Source of the DNA: Lysobacterales bacterium
GTDB lineage: Bacteria > Pseudomonadota > Gammaproteobacteria > Xanthomonadales > SZUA-36
DNA length: 7,882 nt
Assembly (NCBI GenBank): GCA_009692275.1
Contig: SHZL01000126.1
Location: 1-7,882 of the forward strand
Direction: 5' to 3'
Position numbers and translations under genes: made by a program. This document shows positions 1 through 6,614 of this stretch, piece after piece. Below the pieces are notes generated by a model. The model was not told where the DNA came from, ran no database searches, and was given only the letters and a program-made list of their open reading frames with translations. How positions within the stretch are numbered: the stretch's first letter is position 1; each line of letters starts with the position of its first letter.

Positions 1-20
1 CACCACGGAAACCTTCAATG

Positions 21-890
21 ATGATTCACAGCATGACCGGCTTTGCCAGTGTCGAGCAGCAGTCCGAGTTTGGCCGACTGGCCTGGGAGATGCGTTCAGT
101 CAACCACCGCTACCTTGAAATTGGCCTGCGCCTGCCGGAAGAGTTCCGCTCGCTGGAGCCATCCATCCGGGACATGCTGGGTGCGCAGATCAGCCGCGGC
201 AAGGTCGATGTGACACTGCGTTTCACCCGCAACCAGGACGCCACCCAAAGTGAATTGGTGCTAAACACAGGCCTGGCGCAGCGCCTGCTGGATATGCACA
301 AGGAACTGCAACAGCTGAGCACGATTCGCAAGGAGGCCGACCTGAACCAGCTGATGCGCTGGCCGGGGATGATCAGCGAAAGAGCGCCCGACAGCGAGTC
401 AATGCAGCAAGCTGCACTGGAATTGCTGGCCAGCGGTATTGCCGAGCTCAACGCCAGCCGGCGCCGGGAGGGCGCGAAACTTGTGGTTCTGATCCAGGAG
501 CGGCTGGACAACGTCAGCGCCGTGGTGCAGCAGGTGCGTGGCTGGCTGCCGGAAATCCGCCTGGCGCTGAGGCAGCGGTTGCTCAGTCGCATAGCCGATC
601 TGCCGCAGCCACTGGAGCCCGGCCGGCTGGAGCAGGAAGTGGCGTTTTTGGCACAAAAAATCGATGTCGATGAAGAACTGGACCGGCTGGACGCGCACGT
701 GAGCGAGGCCAGGCGGGTGGTCGCGCTGGCAGAGCCGGTCGGCCGCAGACTCGATTTCCTGATGCAGGAGTTCAACCGCGAATCCAACACCCTGAGCTCG
801 AAGTCCATCGACCAGCGCTCGACCCAGGCAGCCGTCGAACTCAAGGTGCTGATTGAGCAAATGCGCGAACAAGTGCAGAACATTGAATAG
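21..890 (+). CDS. yicC: YicC family endoribonuclease
   Basis: This 289-residue protein aligns along its full length with E. coli YicC. Visible landmarks are the SMTGFA start motif (residues 4-9), the WEMRSVNHRYLE block (22-33), the LEQEVAFLAQKIDVDEELDR stretch (about 203-222) and the GRRLDFLMQEFNRESNT block (241-257) of the C-terminal DUF1732 region; it ends in QNIE like E. coli. Family knowledge: YicC is a cytoplasmic oligomeric RNase reported to act on the small RNA RyhB in E. coli. Two adjacent ATG codons (18 and 21) are possible. I prefer 21 because homologues begin M-I/V-x-S-M-T. A GGAAA at 7-11 could serve either, and 18 fits ordinary spacing slightly better. gmk follows after only 8 bases, so the two are very likely co-transcribed. 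The promoter would lie left of the window. Confidence 0.95.
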   Translation: MIHSMTGFASVEQQSEFGRLAWEMRSVNHRYLEIGLRLPEEFRSLEPSIRDMLGAQISRGKVDVTLRFTRNQDATQSELVLNTGLAQRLLDMHKELQQLSTIRKEADLNQLMRWPGMISERAPDSESMQQAALELLASGIAELNASRRREGAKLVVLIQERLDNVSAVVQQVRGWLPEIRLALRQRLLSRIADLPQPLEPGRLEQEVAFLAQKIDVDEELDRLDAHVSEARRVVALAEPVGRRLDFLMQEFNRESNTLSSKSIDQRSTQAAVELKVLIEQMREQVQNIE

Positions 891-898
891 CCAGCCCG

Positions 899-1522
899 AT
901 GAGTATCAAGCCCAAGCTCTTTATAGTTGCCGCTCCCTCCGGTGGTGGAAAAACCAGCCTGGTGGCCGCCTTGCTTGAGCGCGACCCGGGGGTCCGCTTG
1001 TCAATTTCCCATACCACCCGGGCTCCGCGCCCCGGGGAAAGAGATGGGGAGCACTATCACTTTGTGGATAAAGCCACATTCTTGCAGCTGATCAAGGCGA
1101 ACGCATTCCTTGAGTACGCCCAGGTATATGGCCGCTACTACGGCACCGGTCGGGCTGCAGTACAGCAGCTCCTGGGAGAAGGTTTTAACGTCATGCTGGA
1201 TATTGACTGGCAGGGCGCCCGGCAGGTCAAGGACTCTTTCCCCGAAAGTTGTTCCATTTACATCCTCCCGCCTTCCATGCAGGAACTCCGGCAACGCCTT
1301 GCCCGCCGGGGCCAGGATAGTGCAGAGGTGATCGAGAGCCGCATGCAGGAAGCGCGCTCGGAAATTGCCCACTGCACGGAATTTGATTTCCTGGTGGTCA
1401 ACAACGAGTTTGATGCCGCCCTGGATGACCTGCTGTCCATCGTGCGGATTGGCCGACCGGTGCGGCCGGGCACAAAAGAGGGATTCGAAACATTACTGGC
1501 AGATTTATTGAAAAATGTCTAA
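899..1522 (+). CDS. gmk: Guanylate kinase
   Basis: Guanylate kinase phosphorylates GMP to GDP with ATP in the cytoplasm, an essential step to GTP, dGTP and (p)ppGpp. The 207-residue product matches E. coli Gmk throughout. The P-loop is APSGGGKTS (12-20), a GGGKT variant of the commoner GAGKS. The GMP-binding segment SHTTRAPRPGE (37-47) supplies S37, R41 and R44. YGRYYGT (77-83) and DIDWQGA (101-107) follow, and the lid region contains RLARRGQDS (133-141). Length is the family norm. The ATG at 899 starts 8 bases after the yicC stop and has no recognisable Shine-Dalgarno sequence, so translation is probably coupled to yicC. No hairpin with a T-run follows the stop, so some transcripts may continue into rpoZ-spoT. 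Confidence 0.98.
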   Translation: MSIKPKLFIVAAPSGGGKTSLVAALLERDPGVRLSISHTTRAPRPGERDGEHYHFVDKATFLQLIKANAFLEYAQVYGRYYGTGRAAVQQLLGEGFNVMLDIDWQGARQVKDSFPESCSIYILPPSMQELRQRLARRGQDSAEVIESRMQEARSEIAHCTEFDFLVVNNEFDAALDDLLSIVRIGRPVRPGTKEGFETLLADLLKNV

Positions 1523-1605
1523 CATGACAGGTTGGCTTGAGGAGTCTTCGCTTTCCAATTGAATTTCGGGCTGGTGCGTGCAAAACCAGGCCTGGAGTGA
1601 TCGGG

Positions 1606-1633
1606 TTGCGCAACGGGACTGCTTGAATAATAT
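1606..1633 (+). promoter_or_regulatory. Candidate sigma-70 promoter for rpoZ-spoT-ridA-recG
   Basis: Within the 135-bp gmk-rpoZ gap there is a TTGCGC box (1606-1611), a 16-bp spacer and a TAATAT box (1628-1633), set in a locally A/T-rich stretch that contrasts with the G/C-rich surroundings. Transcription would start near 1640, leaving a leader of under 20 bases before the rpoZ ATG at 1658. The -35 box lies inside the perfect 10-bp palindrome GTTGCGCAAC (1605-1614). Assignment rests on consensus matching by eye only. The rest of the gap shows another palindrome, CCAGGCCTGG (1586-1595), and a weak CTGGT/ACCAG stem (1571-1589), but no clear terminator. Confidence 0.5.
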
Positions 1634-1645
1634 ATGTATTTTATC

Positions 1646-1649
1646 AGGA
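1646..1649 (+). promoter_or_regulatory. Ribosome binding site of rpoZ
   Basis: AGGA lies 8 bases before the ATG at 1658. It supports that start, which yields the conserved MARIT omega N terminus. Confidence 0.7.
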
Positions 1650-1657
1650 CTAAATAA

Positions 1658-1921
1658 ATGGCTCGAATTACTATTGAAGACTGCCTTGCAAACGTGGAGA
1701 ACCGTTTCGAACTGGTACTTACTGCCACCAAGCGTGCCCGGCAAATTGCCCACGGCGCCAGTCCGCTGGTTGACGAAGAAAACGACAAGCCCACGGTTTT
1801 GGCCCTGCGGGAAATCGCCAAGGGCTTTATTGACTCCGACCGCGTCGCGCTGATCCAGGCAGAGATTGAAGCCGCTGAAATTTTTGGTGCCCCGGCGGAA
1901 GAAGAAGACCTCACTTTCTGA
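1658..1921 (+). CDS. rpoZ: DNA-directed RNA polymerase omega subunit
   Basis: Omega (87 residues; E. coli has 91) helps fold and hold the beta-prime subunit in RNA polymerase. In proteobacteria its N terminus, together with beta-prime, forms ppGpp binding site 1. The sequence shows the family signature: MARIT at the start, NRFELVL (15-21), TKRARQI (24-30) and EENDKPTVLALREI (about 40-53), followed by a variable acidic tail rich in E and A. The start is fixed by homology and by the AGGA 8 bases upstream. spoT begins 27 bases after the stop in the same reading frame, with no other stop between. The rpoZ-spoT pairing is conserved across gammaproteobacteria and fits a shared ppGpp role. Confidence 0.97.
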   Translation: MARITIEDCLANVENRFELVLTATKRARQIAHGASPLVDEENDKPTVLALREIAKGFIDSDRVALIQAEIEAAEIFGAPAEEEDLTF

Positions 1922-1948
1922 TTCGTCAACTGCGCAAACAACAAGTCC

Positions 1949-4081
1949 ATGCAGGCGGCCTCCTCCGACTATCCCCAAGCCGTCATCAAGCTAAGGGACC
2001 TGCTTAACACCTATCTCGATCCCGAAAAAGTAGCCGTTGTTGTGCGCGCCTTCGAAGTGGGCGCGCGCGCCCACGAAGGCCAGACCCGCATCACGGGTGA
2101 ACCCTACATCCTGCATCCGGTTGCGGTGGCACAGATCCTTGCCAACATGCGCATGGACCATGAAAGCATTGCTGCCGCGATTCTGCACGACACCCTGGAA
2201 GACACGGTCCTGTCCAAAGCGGACGTAGAGTCACAATTTGGGACGGAAATTGCCAACCTGGTTGATGGTGTAACCAAGCTGGACAAGATGAAATTTCGCA
2301 CCCGCGGCGAAGCAGACGCGGAAAGTTTCCGCAAGCTGATGCTGGCGATGTCACGCGACCTTCGCGTGATATTCATCAAGCTGGCTGATCGCATGCATAA
2401 CATGCGCACCCTCGACCAGATGTCTGACCACTCGCGCCGGCGCATCGCGCGCGAGACCCTGGAAATATACGCGCCCATCGCCGACCGCCTCGGCATGAAC
2501 AGCATGAAATCCCAGCTCGAAGACATGGGTTTTGCCAACCTCTATCCCTGGCGTTACCGGACGATCAATGAACACCTGTCCGCCATGACCGGGCACCGCA
2601 AGGAAATCGTTGAAAACATCAGCGAAGCCCTGAAAAAGCGCATGAGCGATGCCGGGGTCCCGTGCCGTATTTCCGGGCGGCAGAAAACCCCGTACAGTAT
2701 TTACCGCAAGATGCTGGCAAAAGACCTGTCGTTTTCGAGCGTCACCGACTTCTACGCATTTCGTATCATCACTCAGACCGAATCGCACTGTTACGTTGCT
2801 CTCGGCCTGGTGCATAACCTCTACCCACCCAAGCCGGGGAAATTCAAGGATTTTATCGCCCTGCCCAAGGCTAACGGCTACCAGTCGCTGCACACGATTC
2901 TGAACAGTCCTTACGGCCTGCCGATCGAAATCCAGATCCGTACCGAGGAAATGGACATCATGGCGGTCAAAGGCGCCGCTGCGCACTGGCACTACAAGAG
3001 CAGCCATCCCAGCAATGGCAGCTCCGCCCAGGTGCGGGCGCGCGAATGGCTGATGCAACTGGTGGATGTGCAGCGCCACACCGGCGATTCGCTGGAATTC
3101 CTGGACGGCGCAAAATCCGACCTGTTCCCCGATGAGATATTTGTATTTACTCCCAAGGGGAAAATCATTGATCTGCGCCGCAATGCCACGGCGCTGGATT
3201 TTGCTTATGCCATCCATACCGACATCGGCAACCACACGCAGACCGCCCTGGTGGACCAAGAGGAAGTCCCCCTGTCCACGCGCCTGTTCAACGGACAGAC
3301 CGTCAAAATCATCACGGACAAAGATGCCCATCCGAAACCGGAATGGCTGGAGTTTGTTTCCACCGCCCGTGCAAGAACTTCGATTCGCGCCTACCTGAAG
3401 AGTCTTGAGCACGAGGATACCGTTGCGCTCGGGCTGCGCCTGCTGGAAAAGGCCCTGAATGCCCGAGGCAGTTCACTCGATACTATCCCGCAGAAACGCT
3501 GGGACAGCTACCTCAAGGAAAACCACCTCGCGAAGCAGGAAAACCTGTTCCGTGACCTGGCGTTCGGAACTACCCTGGCCAATATCGTGGCGGCCAAACT
3601 GGTACCGGAATCGCGGTTGTTAAACGAGGCGGACGGGATAGAAGAAGCCCTGACCATCGCCGGCTCGGAAGGAAGTGCAGTCAGCTTCGCCGCCTGCTGC
3701 CTGCCGGTACCCGGCGATCGCATCACGGCTTATGTTTCCGCGGACAAAGGCCTCGTGGTACACCGCGTAAGCTGTGCCAACGTGCGTGAGTTCCGCAAGC
3801 ATCCCGACCGGTGCGTGGACGTAATCTGGGCGCCAATCACCGAGGGCATGTTCCGCGTGGCGGTAAAAATACTGGCCAACAACATTCCCGGGGCTCTGGC
3901 CAATATTTCGAGCAGCATTGCCGAGGCGGGGAGTAATATTGAAAAAGTCTCCATCACCGAGTCCAACCCCGAAACATCCGCTCTGCTGTTCAATATCAGC
4001 GTGGAAAGTCGCGATCACATGGCGCGGGTATTGCGCCGCCTGAGGCGCAACAGCAAAGTGCTACGAGTCACGCGCGTCTGA
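1949..4081 (+). CDS. spoT: Bifunctional (p)ppGpp synthetase/hydrolase SpoT
   Basis: SpoT makes and hydrolyses the stringent-response alarmone (p)ppGpp in the cytoplasm. The 710-residue product (E. coli 702) has all domains in order. The HD hydrolase has metal ligands H56, H80, D81 and D147, with the catalytic ED pair at 84-85. The synthetase has YSIYRKM (249-255), D267 in TDFYAFRII and E327 in IEIQIRTEEMD. TGS spans about 395-456. A Cys/His zinc-finger-like region has C583, C584, H605 and C609. An ACT/RRM domain spans about 635-708. Both active sites look intact, so I infer a bifunctional enzyme. The RXKD motif that separates SpoT/Rel from RelA (EXDD) reads KFKD here (298-301). The ATG at 1949 lacks a Shine-Dalgarno match. 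No alternative start codon exists between it and the in-frame rpoZ stop, and later ones would cut the conserved N terminus, so coupling to rpoZ is likely. Confidence 0.98.
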   Translation: MQAASSDYPQAVIKLRDLLNTYLDPEKVAVVVRAFEVGARAHEGQTRITGEPYILHPVAVAQILANMRMDHESIAAAILHDTLEDTVLSKADVESQFGTEIANLVDGVTKLDKMKFRTRGEADAESFRKLMLAMSRDLRVIFIKLADRMHNMRTLDQMSDHSRRRIARETLEIYAPIADRLGMNSMKSQLEDMGFANLYPWRYRTINEHLSAMTGHRKEIVENISEALKKRMSDAGVPCRISGRQKTPYSIYRKMLAKDLSFSSVTDFYAFRIITQTESHCYVALGLVHNLYPPKPGKFKDFIALPKANGYQSLHTILNSPYGLPIEIQIRTEEMDIMAVKGAAAHWHYKSSHPSNGSSAQVRAREWLMQLVDVQRHTGDSLEFLDGAKSDLFPDEIFVFTPKGKIIDLRRNATALDFAYAIHTDIGNHTQTALVDQEEVPLSTRLFNGQTVKIITDKDAHPKPEWLEFVSTARARTSIRAYLKSLEHEDTVALGLRLLEKALNARGSSLDTIPQKRWDSYLKENHLAKQENLFRDLAFGTTLANIVAAKLVPESRLLNEADGIEEALTIAGSEGSAVSFAACCLPVPGDRITAYVSADKGLVVHRVSCANVREFRKHPDRCVDVIWAPITEGMFRVAVKILANNIPGALANISSSIAEAGSNIEKVSITESNPETSALLFNISVESRDHMARVLRRLRRNSKVLRVTRV
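2057..2074. repeat. Perfect 18-bp G/C palindrome inside spoT
   Basis: GTGGGCGCGCGCGCCCAC is identical to its reverse complement. It is flanked by CCTTC (2049-2053) and GAAGG (2075-2079), which extend the inverted repeat across a 3-base bulge. As RNA it could fold into a 7-bp stem with a CGCG loop plus the 5-bp outer stem, about 100 bases after the spoT start. The codons encode the conserved VGARAHEG segment of the HD domain, so protein constraint and G/C-rich third positions may explain it. Confidence 0.7.
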
Positions 4082-4101
4082 AGCCCCGAAGGGAAACAAA
4101 C

Positions 4102-4105
4102 AGGA
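4102..4105 (+). promoter_or_regulatory. Ribosome binding site of ridA
   Basis: AGGA lies 10 bases before the ATG at 4116, inside a purine-rich 34-base spoT-ridA spacer. A second GGA at 4109-4111 is only 4 bases away from the ATG. Together they support this start, which matches the MSxTI family N terminus. Confidence 0.6.
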
Positions 4106-4115
4106 AACGGAACCC

Positions 4116-4496
4116 ATGAGCAGAACCATTATCAGCACAACCGAAGCCCCTGCCGCTATCGGCACATATTCGCAAGCCACCCGGCACGGCGACACCGTGT
4201 ACCTGTCTGGCCAGATTCCGCTGCAACCACAGAGCATGACCATAGTCGAGGGCGGCATTGAGGCACAGATTCACCAGGTGTTCCGCAACCTTCGGGCGGT
4301 TTGCATTGCGGCCGGAGCAAGCCTGGACAACATCCTCAAGCTCACGGTTTACCTTACCGACATGACGCATTTCCCACAGGTAAACGCAGTCATGGCAGAG
4401 TATTTTTCCCAGCCCTACCCGGCACGTGCAGCCGTCGGCGTGGCAGCGCTGCCGCGCGGGGCGATGGTAGAAATTGATGCCATCCTGGGTTTGTAA
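4116..4496 (+). CDS. ridA: RidA family reactive intermediate/imine deaminase
   Basis: RidA proteins are small cytoplasmic trimers that hydrolyse reactive enamines/imines such as 2-aminoacrylate, released by PLP-dependent dehydratases, and so protect other PLP enzymes. The 126-residue protein aligns end to end with E. coli RidA (128). It has APAAIGTYSQ (11-20) with Y18, YLSGQIP (29-35) with S31, N90, the substrate-carboxylate arginine R104 in PARAAVGVAALP, and E119 in MVEIDAI. The cysteine at E. coli position 107 is alanine here (A106), and the loop before R104 is three residues shorter. Both occur in the widespread PYPARAAVGV variant and need not remove activity. The gene sits between spoT and recG, where enterics have trmH. 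recG begins 15 bases later in the same frame. Confidence 0.95.
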   Translation: MSRTIISTTEAPAAIGTYSQATRHGDTVYLSGQIPLQPQSMTIVEGGIEAQIHQVFRNLRAVCIAAGASLDNILKLTVYLTDMTHFPQVNAVMAEYFSQPYPARAAVGVAALPRGAMVEIDAILGL

Positions 4497-4503
4497 AGCA
4501 GCA

Positions 4504-4509
4504 TAAGGA
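4504..4509 (+). promoter_or_regulatory. Shine-Dalgarno of recG with unusually short spacing
   Basis: TAAGGA ends only 2 bases before the recG ATG at 4512, against a usual 5-9. No other usable start lies nearby, because the same frame is closed by the ridA TAA at 4494-4496 and the next methionine (residue 61) is inside the wedge domain. Re-initiation by ribosomes finishing ridA probably contributes. Confidence 0.5.
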
Positions 4510-4511
4510 AC

Positions 4512-6593
4512 ATGGCCAAAGCGGATATTCCGGGCCTGGGCGAACTGCGTGGTGTCGGGCCCAGGATACGGGATAGCCTGCAACAACTCGGCATCCATGC
4601 CGTTTCGGACCTGCTGTTCCACCTGCCATTCCGTTACGAGGACCGCACGCGCATTCTGCCCATCGGCAGCCTGTACCCCGGCGCCCAGGTCATGGTGGAA
4701 GGTACGGTTGAGCACAGCGCCATATTACGCGGGCGCCGCCCCACGCTCATGGTGGTTATCGCCGATGGCACCGGCCTGCTCAGCCTGCGCTTTTTTCACT
4801 TTCGCAATGCCCAGCGCGAGCAGCTCTCGCGCGGCACGCGGGTGCGCTGTTACGCCGAAGTGAGAGGGGGTTACAAAGGGCTGGAGATGGTTCATCCCAG
4901 TTACCAATGTATCGCGGCCGACAGCGTGCCGGCCGTGTCCGACCGCTTAACCCCGGTTTACCCCTCGAGCGCGGGCCTGGGCCAGCACAGCTGGATCAAG
5001 CTGACCGACCAGGCGCTGGAATTGCTCCGGTCCGGCAAGCTCCAGTTGGAAGAACTCTTGCCACAAGACCTGTTGCTCAATCTCCAGATGCCGTCCCTGG
5101 CAGACGCTGTGCAGTTCATCCACCGGCCGCCCCTGGGTGCCGATGTCGCGGCCTTGCTCGAGCGCCGCCACCCCTGCCAGCAACGCCTGGCATTGGAGGA
5201 ACTGCTGGCGCACAACCTCAGCATGCAACAGCTGCACCGCAGACAACGACAGCAAGAAGCCCCCATGCTGCGGGAGGCGGGCGAACTGGAATCGCGTTTT
5301 CTCAAGCTTTTGCCCTTCACGCTTACAGCCGCCCAACAGCGAGTAATCGCCGAGATCCGCAGCGACCTGGCACACAGCCATCCCATGCAAAGATTGCTGC
5401 AGGGTGACGTCGGATCCGGCAAGACCGTGGTCGCAGCATTGGCCGCTTTGCGCGCCATCAGCAACGGCTACCAGGCGGCCATCATGGCGCCCACTGAACT
5501 GCTGGCCGAGCAGCATCTGCGCAGTTTCCGCACCTGGCTGCAACCACTGGACATAGAACCGGTGTGGCTTAGCGGCAAGATCAAGGGCAAGGCCCGCGCC
5601 GCTGCGCTTGCCGCTATTGACTCGGGCGCGCCCGTGGTCATCGGCACCCATGCTCTGATGCAGGAAGGTGTCAGCTTTGGCCGGTTGGGCCTTGCCATTG
5701 TGGATGAACAGCACCGCTTCGGTGTGCATCAACGGCTGGCGTTGCTGGACAAGGCGGGCACCACTACTCTGCATGCCCACCAGCTGATCATGACCGCAAC
5801 GCCTATTCCCCGCACCCTGGCCATGACCGCTTACGCCGGCCTGGAAACCTCGGTAATCGATGAATTACCGCCCGGGCGCAAACCGATCAACACGGTAACA
5901 ATATCCAATGAGCGACGCAGCGAAGTCATAGAGCGCGTGGCAGTTGCCTGCGCTGAGGGCCGCCAGGCCTACTGGGTTTGCACCCTGATCGAGGAGTCGG
6001 ATCTCATCCAGGCGCAGGCCGCCGCAGAGGTGGCCAGCGAACTGCGCAACAGCCTGGCCCGTGTGCGAGTGGGACTGGTGCATGGACGGCTGAAACCGGC
6101 GGAAAAGCTGGAGGTGATGGAAGCCTTCACTGCCGGGCAGGTTGACCTGCTGGTTGCGACCACGGTGATCGAAGTAGGCGTTGATGTCCCCAATGCTTCT
6201 TTGATGATCATCGAAAATGCGGAACGGCTGGGACTGGCACAGTTGCACCAGCTACGCGGCCGGGTGGGACGTGGAACGGAGCAGGCCTCCTGCGTACTGC
6301 TGGCTGATCCATCCGCCGGGCCACTGGCCAGGGAGCGACTGGGGATCATGCGCCAGACCACGGACGGGTTCAGGATTGCCGAGAAAGATCTCGAGTTGCG
6401 CGGCCCGGGGGAAGTGCTCGGCACGCGACAAACCGGCATGCTGCAATTCCGCGTAGCCGACCTCGCCAGGGACCAGGCCTTGCTGGACCGGATACCCCCG
6501 GTTGCCGAACGCATACTTGCCGGTGCTCCGGGGCATGCAGAAAAGCTGATCAGCCGCTGGATAGGATCAGCTACACGCTTCGCCGGAGTGTGA
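4512..6593 (+). CDS. recG: ATP-dependent DNA helicase RecG
   Basis: RecG is a monomeric superfamily 2 double-strand DNA translocase that regresses stalled forks and processes recombination intermediates, R-loops and D-loops. The 693-residue product has the same length as E. coli RecG and aligns throughout. An N-terminal segment carries the LRGVGPR helix-hairpin-like motif (12-18). The OB-fold wedge domain (about 55-155) follows. The first helicase lobe has Walker A GDVGSGKT (298-305), the DEQH box (398-401) and TATPIPRT (428-435). The second lobe has VGLVHGRLKPAEK (520-532), TTVIEVGVDVPNA (550-562) and QLRGRVGRG (580-588). The translocation (TRG) region includes GTRQTG (637-642). No key residue is missing. 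It is probably the last gene of the rpoZ-spoT-ridA-recG transcript and ends 21 bases from a convergent gene. Confidence 0.98.
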   Translation: MAKADIPGLGELRGVGPRIRDSLQQLGIHAVSDLLFHLPFRYEDRTRILPIGSLYPGAQVMVEGTVEHSAILRGRRPTLMVVIADGTGLLSLRFFHFRNAQREQLSRGTRVRCYAEVRGGYKGLEMVHPSYQCIAADSVPAVSDRLTPVYPSSAGLGQHSWIKLTDQALELLRSGKLQLEELLPQDLLLNLQMPSLADAVQFIHRPPLGADVAALLERRHPCQQRLALEELLAHNLSMQQLHRRQRQQEAPMLREAGELESRFLKLLPFTLTAAQQRVIAEIRSDLAHSHPMQRLLQGDVGSGKTVVAALAALRAISNGYQAAIMAPTELLAEQHLRSFRTWLQPLDIEPVWLSGKIKGKARAAALAAIDSGAPVVIGTHALMQEGVSFGRLGLAIVDEQHRFGVHQRLALLDKAGTTTLHAHQLIMTATPIPRTLAMTAYAGLETSVIDELPPGRKPINTVTISNERRSEVIERVAVACAEGRQAYWVCTLIEESDLIQAQAAAEVASELRNSLARVRVGLVHGRLKPAEKLEVMEAFTAGQVDLLVATTVIEVGVDVPNASLMIIENAERLGLAQLHQLRGRVGRGTEQASCVLLADPSAGPLARERLGIMRQTTDGFRIAEKDLELRGPGEVLGTRQTGMLQFRVADLARDQALLDRIPPVAERILAGAPGHAEKLISRWIGSATRFAGV

Positions 6594-6614
6594 AAAGGCT
6601 TAAGGAGTCTCTGA

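Noticed and set aside
1515..1529. Small inverted repeats at the gmk stop (ATGT/ACAT, TGTC/GACA)
   Set aside because: They are four-base arms with no T-run. They are expected by chance and are not a terminator.
1578..1853. 91-codon plus-strand open frame starting in the gmk-rpoZ gap
   Set aside because: It overlaps rpoZ in another frame and has no ribosome site or recognisable protein. The rpoZ frame is unmistakable.
2351..3412. 353-codon open frame on the minus strand opposite spoT
   Set aside because: It lies wholly antisense to a clearly conserved SpoT, resembles no family I recognise, and is the kind of long shadow frame expected in G/C-rich DNA.
4085..4093. CCC-GAA-GGG mini-hairpin just after the spoT stop
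   Set aside because: Three base pairs are too few to act as a terminator or attenuator, and ridA has its own ribosome site immediately after.
4068..4715. 215-codon minus-strand open frame spanning ridA and the start of recG
   Set aside because: It crosses three well-supported plus-strand genes and their ribosome sites, and shows no family signature.
4947..5780. 277-codon open frame on the minus strand opposite recG
   Set aside because: It is antisense to conserved RecG helicase sequence, is low in recognisable motifs and is best explained as a shadow frame.
6596..6610. AGGCT/AGTCT stem with a 5-base loop as a terminator between recG and the oxidoreductase
   Set aside because: The stem is 5 bp with one G-T pair on the plus strand, which becomes a mismatch on the minus strand. 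It is too weak to call.
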